Shown: one piece after another, positions 6,807 through 12,988 of the stretch
How the letters are laid out: each line of letters begins with the position of its first letter
How positions within the stretch are numbered: position 1 is the stretch's first letter
Origin: Bifidobacterium breve
Lineage (GTDB): Bacteria; Actinomycetota; Acidimicrobiia; Acidimicrobiales; Ilumatobacteraceae
Reading direction: 5' to 3'
Assembly: GCA_945896935.1 (NCBI GenBank)
Contig: CAMDER010000026.1
Span: 1-14,131 of the forward strand
Length of the DNA: 14,131 nt
Translations under genes and position numbers: made by a program
Notes under the pieces: generated by a model
What the model was told of the DNA's origin: nothing
Seen by the model: the letters and a program-made list of their open reading frames with translations, nothing else
Database searches by the model: none

Positions 6807-7667
6807 ATGGCCTACGAGGAAATTATCTACGAAGTATCTGAGCAGATTGCGACGATTACTTTGAATCGTCCCGACAAGTTGAATTCGTTCACGAATCGGA
6901 TGTTGAAAGAAATCATCGCAGCTTTCGATGAGAGCGATGCTGATGACAATGTGCGCGCGGTTATTGTGACTGGCTCGGGTCGGGCCTTTTGTGCGGGCGC
7001 CGATTTGTCTGGTGGGGGAGAAACCTTTGCCAAAGGCGGAAGTGATGTGAAGGCCAAGACTGGCGTCATGCGTGACGGCGGTGGCTTGGTGTCGTTGCGA
7101 ATCTTTGAAAGTAAAAAGCCAGTGATCGGCGCAATTAATGGTGCAGCCGTTGGGGTGGGTGTCACGATGACCTTGCCGATGGATATTCGCCTGGCCAGTA
7201 CGAGTTCTAAGTTTGGATTTGTCTTCGCCAAGCGGGGAATCATTCCCGAGGCTGCGAGTAGTTGGTTCTTGCCCCGAATTGTCGGAATCTCGCAAGCGAC
7301 CGAATGGTGTTTCACGGGGCGCATGATCAGCGCCGATGAAGCCAAAGAAGGACGACTCGTACGAAGTGTTCATGCACCAGAAGATCTCTTGCCGGCGGCT
7401 CGGGCCATTGCTCGTGAGATCGCAGAAAACACTGCTCCAGTTTCAGTGGCCTTGTCACGACAAATGTTGTGGCGCATGCTGGGTGCCGATCATCCGATGC
7501 AGGCTCACCGAGTTGACTCTCGAGCCATCAATTCACGGGGTGCGAGCGATGATGCCCGCGAAGGCGTGATGAGTTTTCTAGAAAAGCGACCGGCAAACTT
7601 TTCGGTCAAAGTCAGCGATGGATTGCCAGAAGTATTCCCCGATTGGCAGGATCCACAGTTCTCGTGA
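6807..7667 (+). CDS. Crotonase-fold enzyme (enoyl-CoA hydratase/isomerase family)
   Basis: A 286-residue member of the crotonase superfamily, which acts on acyl-CoA thioesters through an oxyanion hole. The oxyanion-hole segments are AFCAGADLSGGG (60-71) and NGAAVGVGVTM (111-121). By hand alignment, the two catalytic glutamates of classical hydratase (rat Glu144 and Glu164) correspond here to Thr120 and Phe140. Glu148 in GIIPEAASSW instead sits where delta3-delta2-enoyl-CoA isomerases of the Eci1/ECI2 type keep their single catalytic Glu. An isomerase-like or other crotonase reaction is therefore more likely than hydration, though the alignment is by eye. The ATG has an AAGG ribosome-binding site eight bases upstream. 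The gene follows ftsX by 21 bases and overlaps the globin gene by four bases, so it is probably cotranscribed with both. It is not a copy of the menB gene in this window. Confidence 0.85.
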   Translation: MAYEEIIYEVSEQIATITLNRPDKLNSFTNRMLKEIIAAFDESDADDNVRAVIVTGSGRAFCAGADLSGGGETFAKGGSDVKAKTGVMRDGGGLVSLRIFESKKPVIGAINGAAVGVGVTMTLPMDIRLASTSSKFGFVFAKRGIIPEAASSWFLPRIVGISQATEWCFTGRMISADEAKEGRLVRSVHAPEDLLPAARAIAREIAENTAPVSVALSRQMLWRMLGADHPMQAHRVDSRAINSRGASDDAREGVMSFLEKRPANFSVKVSDGLPEVFPDWQDPQFS

Positions 7668-8089
7668 GTGACGATGCCTTAGGCGAAATTTCTATGTACG
7701 AGCGAGTCGGCGGGATGCTCTTTTTTGTCACGCTCGTTGATCACTTTTATATTGGCGTTGTTGCTGATGATGTGTTGTGGCCCTTGTACCCCGACCAGAG
7801 CGATCTTGATGGGGCAAAGCGGCGTCTGGCGCTGTTCTTAGGTCAATACTGGGGCGGGCCACAGTCATATATGGAAGAACGTGGGCATCCAAAATTGCGG
7901 TTACGCCATATGCCTTTTCATGTGGGGCCGCTTGAACGCGATCGTTGGTTAGTGCACATGACCGCGGCGATTGAAGCAACGACCAATGATGAATCGCTCC
8001 GTCAAGAGTTGCTGGCTTATTTTGTTCCAGCCGCTGAACATTTGCGCAATGACACGGGTTTACCGATTAGTTCGGCGAAGCCGAAATAA
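7664..8089 (+). CDS. glbO: Group II truncated haemoglobin (trHbO)
   Basis: A 141-residue 2-on-2 globin that binds haem. Group II members in actinobacteria bind O2 tightly and are linked to peroxide or NO chemistry and respiration. Diagnostic features are YERVGG near the N-terminus, Tyr29 (B10) in DHFY, Tyr42 (CD1) in LYP, the group II signature FLGQYWGGPQSY (58-69), the proximal His82 (F8) in LRLRHMPF, and Trp95 (G8) in RDRW. All the key ligand and distal-pocket residues are present. The GTG at 7664 is chosen because it makes a GTGA overlap with the crotonase stop; an ATG at 7694 would also retain the whole globin core. The sequence is close to mycobacterial GlbO along its full length. It is the last gene of the plus-strand cluster and is convergent with purU, 20 bases away. 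Confidence 0.93.
   Translation: MSDDALGEISMYERVGGMLFFVTLVDHFYIGVVADDVLWPLYPDQSDLDGAKRRLALFLGQYWGGPQSYMEERGHPKLRLRHMPFHVGPLERDRWLVHMTAAIEATTNDESLRQELLAYFVPAAEHLRNDTGLPISSAKPK
8071..8085. terminator. Short hairpin at the globin/purU convergent junction
   Basis: TTCGGC (8071-8076), a GAA loop and GCCGAA (8080-8085) form a perfect six-pair stem inside the last codons of the globin gene. A T5 run appears about 14 bases after the stem on the plus strand, which is too far for a textbook intrinsic terminator. It may contribute to 3'-end formation; confidence is low. Confidence 0.28.
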
Positions 8090-8109
8090 AATGAAGCGGT
8101 TTTTGAGCG

Positions 8110-8994
8110 TTAGCTAAAGACGACGGTCTTGCGGCCGTACACCAGTACCCGATGCTCAAGGTGGGCACGAACTGCACGAGCAAGCACGATTGTTTCAAGA
8201 TCGCGTCCCTTGCGGGTGAGATCCGCGACTGAGTCGCGGTGAGAAACGCGCGCAACTTCCTGATCAAGGATTGGACCTTCATCAAGTTCTTCGGTGACAT
8301 AGTGAGCGGTCGCCCCGATGATTTTGACACCCCGATCGTGGGCTTGTCGATACGGGTTCGCCCCAACAAATGCCGGAAGGAAAGAGTGGTGGATATTGAT
8401 GATGCGCGACTGGTACGCGTCGACAAGTTGTGGCGAAAGTATTTGCATGTATCGCGCCAAGATTACGAGGTCGACTTGATTTTCGTTGAGCGTCTCAAGT
8501 ACGGCGAGTTCTTGGTGTGACTTTGTCTCGGGGGTGACCGGCAAGTGCACGTAGGGGACACCCATGTGTTGTACGAGGTCGGCATGATCGGGATGATTGT
8601 CGATCACGGTCACGATGTCTGCTGGAAGTTCACCTGATCGCCAGCGACTGAGTAAATCGAAGAGACAGTGCGACTGCTTGCTTGCCAAAATCGCGACTCG
8701 TGGAAGGTGGTCGGTGAATCGCAACTGCGCATTCATGAAAAACTTGTCGGAGACCGACGTAAAGGCATTGAGAATTTCGTGACGGTCAAGCGAGAAACCA
8801 TCTAGTTCGAATTCAACTCGTTGGAAGAAGACTCTCTCAACATCGTCGGTGTGCTGTTCTGCGTGAACAATGTTTCCGCCATGAGTAGCGATGAACTCTG
8901 CAACCGCTGCAACGACACCACGTTGATCGGGGCAAGAAAGTAAGAGGACACCGGTTGGAGACACGGTCACAAGTTTGCCTGCCGAAAAACTCAT
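8110..8994 (-). CDS. purU: Formyltetrahydrofolate deformylase PurU
   Basis: PurU hydrolyses 10-formyl-tetrahydrofolate to formate and tetrahydrofolate, balancing one-carbon pools and supplying formate for purine synthesis. The 294-residue protein has an N-terminal ACT regulatory domain (about 15-95, with LLLSCPDQRGVVAAVAEF). A formyltransferase-type catalytic domain follows. Its Asn200-His202-Asp238 triad is visible in RIINIHHSFLPAF and EELDEGPI, and GANPYRQAHDRGVKIIGATAHYV (211-233) is typical. The ACT domain and 294-residue length separate it from the shorter PurN. The ATG at 8994 gives the usual short N-terminus, although no clear Shine-Dalgarno sequence precedes it. It lies 50 bases downstream of the RNA methyltransferase gene on the same strand and is probably the last gene of a menB-methyltransferase-purU unit. 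Confidence 0.95.
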   Translation of the reverse strand: MSFSAGKLVTVSPTGVLLLSCPDQRGVVAAVAEFIATHGGNIVHAEQHTDDVERVFFQRVEFELDGFSLDRHEILNAFTSVSDKFFMNAQLRFTDHLPRVAILASKQSHCLFDLLSRWRSGELPADIVTVIDNHPDHADLVQHMGVPYVHLPVTPETKSHQELAVLETLNENQVDLVILARYMQILSPQLVDAYQSRIINIHHSFLPAFVGANPYRQAHDRGVKIIGATAHYVTEELDEGPILDQEVARVSHRDSVADLTRKGRDLETIVLARAVRAHLEHRVLVYGRKTVVFS

Positions 8995-9044
8995 TTGCGA
9001 CTTTGTTTGACTCTCAGACGAAAACAGCCCTGTACTGGGATGAC

Positions 9045-9902
9045 TTACGACTGGGGGATCAGGGCGTGACAGGCCACCGCGGCGGCGGCCGCGACGTTGA
9101 GGGAATCAATGCCAGACGCCATGGGTATTTTCACCATGTAGTTCACTGCCGACAGGGCGTCGGGGGATAAGCCGGAGCGTTCTGAGCCGAGCACGATGGC
9201 TACTTTGGCATCCTTGGGCAAACTTGCGCCGACATCGCGAATATTGAGGGCGTCAGGACGTGGAGTCAGTCCACACACGATGTAGCCGGCATCGCGAAGC
9301 GCGATGAGTGTTGAAGATGCGTCGGTTACCCGGCTGTAACGCATGGAAAACGCGGTACCCATCGAGACGCGCAGAGCCCGTCGTGCCAACGGGTCGGCGC
9401 TATTTCGATCAAGAATCACTCCGTCAATTCCGAAAGCTGCAGCGCTACGAATGATCGCGCCGATGTTTGTTGGGTTATCAACGTCTTCGACGACGAGTAG
9501 GTGATGAGCGGTCGCCAATAATTCGTCAAGTTTGAGAGGTGAGGGTCGTTCAAACAGACCCATGATGTCGAGAGCGACACCCATGCCAGTTAACGTTTTG
9601 CGGACATCGGCGTGTGCGGCATATATGGGAATTGAAGCGTCAATGTTTTGGACTAGCGCGCTGGGAGACGCAGCATCGGTCAACGCTTCGACCAGCCGAC
9701 AGCCTGCCGACAATGCTCGTTCGACGACCAAGTCGCCTTCGGCGATGAACATCCCGAGAGTGATCTTTTCTGCTTCGCCAGTTTGCATCGTCTTAAAAAC
9801 TCGGGCCGGAATATTGCGCGGACGGAGTTCTCGTTCTCGAAGTCGAAAGCGATCAAGACGATGATCGTCTAACGAATCAACGTAGATCAGTTCGCGAGAC
9901 AT
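9045..9902 (-). CDS. SpoU/TrmH-family RNA 2'-O-methyltransferase
   Basis: A 285-residue SPOUT methyltransferase that transfers a methyl group from S-adenosylmethionine to a ribose 2'-OH in rRNA or tRNA; the exact target cannot be read from the sequence. The C-terminal knotted domain carries motif 1 NPTNIGAIIRSA (143-154, with Asn143 and Arg152), motif 2 VLGSERSGLS (237-246, with Glu241) and motif 3 IPMASGIDSLNVAAAAAV (259-276, with Ser267 and Asn269). The N-terminal part (about 30-125) resembles the substrate-binding domain of RlmB/TsnR-like enzymes, with FIAEGDLVVERAL. The ATG lies 17 bases after the menB stop with no strong ribosome-binding site, so translation is probably coupled to menB. 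Members of this group include 23S rRNA G2251 methyltransferase and thiostrepton-resistance-type enzymes. I see nothing that selects one. Confidence 0.9.
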   Translation of the reverse strand: MSRELIYVDSLDDHRLDRFRLRERELRPRNIPARVFKTMQTGEAEKITLGMFIAEGDLVVERALSAGCRLVEALTDAASPSALVQNIDASIPIYAAHADVRKTLTGMGVALDIMGLFERPSPLKLDELLATAHHLLVVEDVDNPTNIGAIIRSAAAFGIDGVILDRNSADPLARRALRVSMGTAFSMRYSRVTDASSTLIALRDAGYIVCGLTPRPDALNIRDVGASLPKDAKVAIVLGSERSGLSPDALSAVNYMVKIPMASGIDSLNVAAAAAVACHALIPQS

Positions 9903-9919
9903 TTTTTCGGCGTCAGAAA

Positions 9920-10831
9920 TCAGTAGTACCAGGGATACGGCGCCCAGTCGGGTTCGCGCTTTTCAAGAAACGACATCCGACCCTCTTGAGCCTCATCGGT
10001 CATGTACGCCAAACGAGTTGCTTCGCCGGCAAATACTTGTTGACCCACGAGTCCATCATCAATGAGATTGAAGGAAAACTTCAACATTCGTTGGGCGGTG
10101 GGGCTCTTGCTATTGATTTCTTTGGCCCACTGCAAGGCGGTTGCCTCAAGTTCGGCATGCGGTACGACAGCATTGACCATGCCCATACGTTGCGCATCTT
10201 CGGCGCTGTATTCACGGCCAAGGAAGAAAATTTCACGGGCAAATTTCTGACCAACTTGCCGAGCTAAATATGCCGAACCAAAGCCACCATCAAAACTTGC
10301 AACGTCTGCATCGGTTTGTTTGAAGCGGGCATGTTCTTTGCTGGCGATCGTGAGGTCGCTGACGACATGCAAACTATGTCCACCGCCAGCGGCCCAACCG
10401 GGAACAACACAAATAACAATTTTGGGCATAAAGCGAATCAGGCGCTGAACTTCGAGAATGTGCAAGCGACCGCTTTTGCCTGGATCAATAGTTTCGGCAG
10501 TTTCGCCTTCGGCATAGCGATAACCGTCGCGGCCGCGAATACGTTGGTCTCCGCCACTGCAAAAAGCCCAACCGCCGTCTTTGGCCGAAGGGCCATTGCC
10601 AGTCAGAAGTACGCATCCGACATCGGTGCTTTGTCGAGCATGCTCAAGAGCGGTGAAGAGTTCATCAACGGTATGGGGACGAAACGCGTTGCGAATTTCG
10701 GGGCGATTGAAAGCGACGCGGACAGTGCCATGCTCAACTGATCGGTGGTAGGTGATATCGGTGAATTTGAATCCGGGGACGACTCGCCAAGCCGTTGGTT
10801 CGAAGATGTCAGAAACTTTGCTTTCGCTCAC
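9920..10831 (-). CDS. menB: 1,4-dihydroxy-2-naphthoyl-CoA synthase MenB
   Basis: MenB closes the second ring of the menaquinone headgroup, converting o-succinylbenzoyl-CoA to 1,4-dihydroxy-2-naphthoyl-CoA. The 303-residue crotonase-fold protein matches the actinobacterial enzyme along its length. It has ITYHRSVEHGTVRVAFNRPE near the start, then CSGGDQRIRGRDGY (91-104), the oxyanion-hole segment GWAAGGGHSLH (145-155), DADVASFDGGFGSAYLARQ (174-192) with the active-site Asp, and the C-terminal ATRLAYMTDEA with its conserved Tyr. These features separate it from ordinary enoyl-CoA hydratases. The start is a GTG. GAGAAT lies exactly six bases upstream, which fits a leaderless transcript; the overlapping GAGAGA could alternatively act as a weak ribosome-binding site. 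The other men genes are not in the window. It is followed by the RNA methyltransferase and purU on the same strand, and is divergent from the L,D-transpeptidase. Confidence 0.96.
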   Translation of the reverse strand: MSESKVSDIFEPTAWRVVPGFKFTDITYHRSVEHGTVRVAFNRPEIRNAFRPHTVDELFTALEHARQSTDVGCVLLTGNGPSAKDGGWAFCSGGDQRIRGRDGYRYAEGETAETIDPGKSGRLHILEVQRLIRFMPKIVICVVPGWAAGGGHSLHVVSDLTIASKEHARFKQTDADVASFDGGFGSAYLARQVGQKFAREIFFLGREYSAEDAQRMGMVNAVVPHAELEATALQWAKEINSKSPTAQRMLKFSFNLIDDGLVGQQVFAGEATRLAYMTDEAQEGRMSFLEKREPDWAPYPWYY

Positions 10832-10837
10832 GGGTTT

Positions 10838-10843
10838 ATTCTC
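10838..10843 (-). promoter_or_regulatory. Putative -10 element of a leaderless menB transcript
   Basis: On the minus strand GAGAAT stands six bases before the GTG at 10831, so initiation would fall on or next to the start codon. It differs from the HAD and aquaporin hexamer (CAGAAT) only in the first base. No -35 box is evident. Confidence 0.38.
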
Positions 10844-10849
10844 TCAGAC

Positions 10850-10872
10850 CAAAAGGTAAAAACACCCTTTTG
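10850..10872. repeat. 7-bp inverted repeat in the menB/L,D-transpeptidase spacer
   Basis: CAAAAGG (10850-10856) and CCTTTTG (10866-10872) are a perfect inverted repeat around nine bases in the 117-base divergent spacer. It lies seven bases upstream of the proposed menB -10 hexamer, a possible operator position. It has no T-tract and is not where a terminator would be needed. Confidence 0.35.
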
Positions 10873-10936
10873 CCACAGTTGCTTCAAAACGCAGTGAACT
10901 CGGTGAGGCTGCCAACACTTTGCCCTGCTTAATGGG

Positions 10937-10942
10937 TATTTT
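10937..10942 (+). promoter_or_regulatory. Putative -10 element of a leaderless L,D-transpeptidase transcript
   Basis: TATTTT fits TANNNT and ends six bases before the ATG at 10949. It favours that methionine over the in-frame ATG at 10955. There is no convincing Shine-Dalgarno sequence or -35 box. Confidence 0.4.
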
Positions 10943-10948
10943 GACGGG

Positions 10949-11950
10949 ATGTCCATGTTGCGCCATAACCGAGTTGTTGCGGGATCATTGGTCCTGCTTC
11001 TGACCGCCTCAGCATGTGCGTCGGGTTCGGCGCAAGGGACGACCGATGTATCGTCCGTGCCGTTTGTTGAATCGACCACAACTTCAACGACCCCAGTGAC
11101 GACCACGACATCTACGACAACTTCTACAACGACGCTGGCTCCAACGACAACGCTGGTCCCGACGACGACAACGACTCTGCCTGAGGTCACTCCGCTCATG
11201 GCCCCGTTAGTCGCTGTTGGAAGAAACGATGGATTAGAAACTGCTCGTATCCAAGAACGATTGCTTGAACTCGGATTTTGGTTGATGCTTGTTGATGGTG
11301 ACTTCGGGGGAACAACCAAACAAGCAGTCATGGCGTTTCAGAAATACGTCGGACTCGAAGCGACGGCAAGCGTCGATCAGGCAACCGCTGATGCATTAAC
11401 TCTGGCGACAACTCGGGCTGTCGGTCAATCGAACGAAGCCGGAACCTTGGTTGAAATTGATAAAGACAAGCAAGTTTTATTCATCATGAACTCGGGAAAG
11501 CTTTTGTGGGCGTTGAATATTTCAACGGGTAGCGGCCAATATTTTCTTGAAATGAATCAGAAAGATTCAGTGACATGGGAGACCGGGCGTTCAGTAACTC
11601 CGTCAGGGCGTTACAAAATCAATCGTGAGAAGGCAGATGGATGGTGGGATGGCGATCTTGGGCGGATCTATCGCCCCAAGTATTTCAATGGCGGCATCGC
11701 GGTTCATGGTTCAATGAAGATTCCGAATTACCCGGCTTCGCATGGATGTGTTCGCGTGAGCACCCAAGCAATGGACATGATTTGGGCCTCGGGTTTGCTG
11801 CCCAAGAAGACTCCAGTGTGGGTATACGGAAATGATATTGAAGCGATCGGTGAACCGCCGGTGGTGCCAACGACGACGACGACAACTACGTCAACTACGA
11901 CTACTTTGCCGATTGATCCAAACCCAACGACGACGATTGTGCCGGCCTGA
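10949..11950 (+). CDS. Lipoprotein-like L,D-transpeptidase with peptidoglycan-binding domain
   Basis: A 333-residue secreted cell-wall enzyme. L,D-transpeptidases form 3-3 cross-links between peptidoglycan stems and are insensitive to most penicillins. The N-terminus has a basic MSMLRHNR, a hydrophobic stretch and a loose lipobox ending LTASAC, so Cys23 is a probable lipid-anchor site; cleavage as an ordinary secretory signal is possible. A threonine-rich linker (about 42-79) leads to a PG_binding_1-type domain (about 88-150, with RIQERLLELGFW and VDGDFGGTTKQAVMAFQ). The YkuD catalytic domain (about 166-294) follows, with His253 (VHGS) and the SHGCVRV motif (264-270) containing catalytic Cys267. 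A second threonine-rich tail covers about 307-330. This YkuD plus PG_binding_1 layout is common in actinobacteria and differs from mycobacterial LdtMt2, which uses Ig-like domains. It is convergent with the FkbM-type gene, eight bases away. Confidence 0.92.
   Translation: MSMLRHNRVVAGSLVLLLTASACASGSAQGTTDVSSVPFVESTTTSTTPVTTTTSTTTSTTTLAPTTTLVPTTTTTLPEVTPLMAPLVAVGRNDGLETARIQERLLELGFWLMLVDGDFGGTTKQAVMAFQKYVGLEATASVDQATADALTLATTRAVGQSNEAGTLVEIDKDKQVLFIMNSGKLLWALNISTGSGQYFLEMNQKDSVTWETGRSVTPSGRYKINREKADGWWDGDLGRIYRPKYFNGGIAVHGSMKIPNYPASHGCVRVSTQAMDMIWASGLLPKKTPVWVYGNDIEAIGEPPVVPTTTTTTTSTTTTLPIDPNPTTTIVPA
11072..11185 (+). repeat. Low-complexity ACG/ACA/ACT threonine-codon tract
   Basis: This is a run of near-repetitive Thr codons interrupted by Ser, Pro, Leu and Val. 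It encodes the extended linker between the lipobox and the peptidoglycan-binding domain. Such tracts are prone to length change by slippage. The opposite strand reads as a long Val-rich frame, which is only a shadow of it. Confidence 0.75.
11867..11941 (+). repeat. Second threonine-codon tract at the L,D-transpeptidase C-terminus
   Basis: ACG/ACA/ACT-rich sequence encodes a Thr/Ser/Pro tail after the catalytic domain, similar in composition to the N-terminal linker tract. It may be a flexible or glycosylated tail; that is inference from composition only. Confidence 0.7.
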
Positions 11951-11958
11951 ACTCATTT

Positions 11959-12942
11959 CTAGAGCGGAGTGAGCAACAAATCTTCAATCTGCGTTGGCGC
12001 ACCCCAGTTATTGATCAGCTGCTCGGCGGTTGTTGCAAGGGGTTCGTATGACGTCTTGTCAATGACTGCGATGTGATACCCGAGGCTTTCAATCCATGTC
12101 AGCGCGTCGAGCGGACCGATATTGGATACTCGTTGAATCATTTCGCAACTGAATTCCATAATGATTGAAGGGCGGTCGCGTTGGAGTGTTGCTAGCCCAG
12201 AACGCAATATCGAAATTTCGGCACCTTCTACATCAATTTTGATCAACTTCGTTGCTATTGGGGCGATGTCATCAAGGCGACGAATCGGAACGATGAAACC
12301 AAATCCTTGTGAGAGAGTGTCAATATTCGTCGGTAATACACCGCCGTTTGAACCAATATGTGTTCCGAACCAGGTCCATTCACCAATGTCAGATAGTGCA
12401 CTTGGGATGAGTGTCACATTTTCAAAATGATTTTTTTCGGTTGTGAGAAGTAGCAGTCGACAATTTTCGGTATTTGGTTCAACTGCAATGACGCGGCCGG
12501 TATTGCCGACGAGTCGCGAGGCATGGGCTACGTGAACGCCGATGTTGGCGCCAACATCTATGAAAGTGTCGCCAGACTTTAGGATTCGATTTAAAGTATG
12601 CGAGACGTGCGGCTCGTAACCTGCCGCAACCTGTGGTGACACCGAACCCTCTGACTTATCGGTTGCAATCTTTAATCCGTTGACGTTCAACCACTCGATA
12701 TCTGCTGGACCAAAACGCGCCACAATTCGACTGGCAAGCAGTTGCTGATCAGTGTGCAAGATCAGCGAACGGATGGGGTCATGACCTGACGCAATAGCTT
12801 GATTGGCGATGTGGTGAAGCCCATGGTTCTGCTCGGGAGTCACTTCACCGAACAGGAGCGAAATCATGGTCTTGACCGTCGGCTGTTCGCCTCGCTTGCG
12901 CTTCAACACAGTGGTAACCGTAGTCGTCCTGACTGAGTTCAC
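11959..12942 (-). CDS. FkbM-family SAM-dependent methyltransferase
   Basis: A 327-residue protein whose middle and C-terminal parts match the FkbM methyltransferase domain, a Rossmann-fold group that O-methylates sugars, polyketides and other small molecules. Visible motifs are FIDVGANIGVHVAHA (127-141, the SAM-binding loop), VIAVEPNTENC (151-161) and KLIKIDVEGAEISIL (232-246), which is the family signature. About 100 residues precede the domain and have no motif I recognise; the first 25 are Thr- and Arg/Lys-rich. The GTG at 12942 is supported by GAGGAG ten bases upstream. A later ATG at 12867 would give 302 residues but has no comparable site. The gene ends in TAG. It is convergent with the L,D-transpeptidase gene and divergent from the aquaporin gene. 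No glycosyltransferase or polyketide genes are nearby, so the substrate is unknown. Confidence 0.85.
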   Translation of the reverse strand: MNSVRTTTVTTVLKRKRGEQPTVKTMISLLFGEVTPEQNHGLHHIANQAIASGHDPIRSLILHTDQQLLASRIVARFGPADIEWLNVNGLKIATDKSEGSVSPQVAAGYEPHVSHTLNRILKSGDTFIDVGANIGVHVAHASRLVGNTGRVIAVEPNTENCRLLLLTTEKNHFENVTLIPSALSDIGEWTWFGTHIGSNGGVLPTNIDTLSQGFGFIVPIRRLDDIAPIATKLIKIDVEGAEISILRSGLATLQRDRPSIIMEFSCEMIQRVSNIGPLDALTWIESLGYHIAVIDKTSYEPLATTAEQLINNWGAPTQIEDLLLTPL

Positions 12943-12952
12943 TTGATGTTCG

Positions 12953-12958
12953 CTCCTC
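12953..12958 (-). promoter_or_regulatory. Ribosome-binding site that fixes the FkbM-type start
   Basis: GAGGAG on the minus strand lies ten bases before the GTG at 12942. This is one of the few strong Shine-Dalgarno sequences in the window (the others precede ftsE and ftsX). It contrasts with the leaderless-looking start of the divergent aquaporin gene. Confidence 0.55.
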
Positions 12959-12976
12959 TGGGGGTTGCAAACTTGG

Positions 12977-12982
12977 CAGAAT
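12977..12982 (+). promoter_or_regulatory. Putative -10 element of a leaderless aquaporin transcript
   Basis: CAGAAT ends six bases before the GTG at 12989. The surrounding CAGAATGACT is identical to the ten bases at the matching position before the HAD gene. No ribosome-binding site precedes this GTG, and a -35 box is not apparent. Confidence 0.45.
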
Positions 12983-12988
12983 GACTAG

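Noticed and set aside
6774..7373. Minus-strand frames opposite the crotonase gene
   Set aside because: Both minus-strand frames here are composition shadows of a clearly conserved plus-strand gene.
6807..10831. The two crotonase-fold genes as an inverted duplication
   Set aside because: They share only superfamily motifs. The proteins differ in length, active-site residues and termini, and menB is clearly orthologous to actinobacterial MenB.
10828..11331. Minus-strand Val-rich open frame opposite the L,D-transpeptidase linker
   Set aside because: It is the reverse reading of Thr codons (ACG/ACA) in the linker and overlaps the conserved peptidoglycan-binding domain. It has no independent coding signal.
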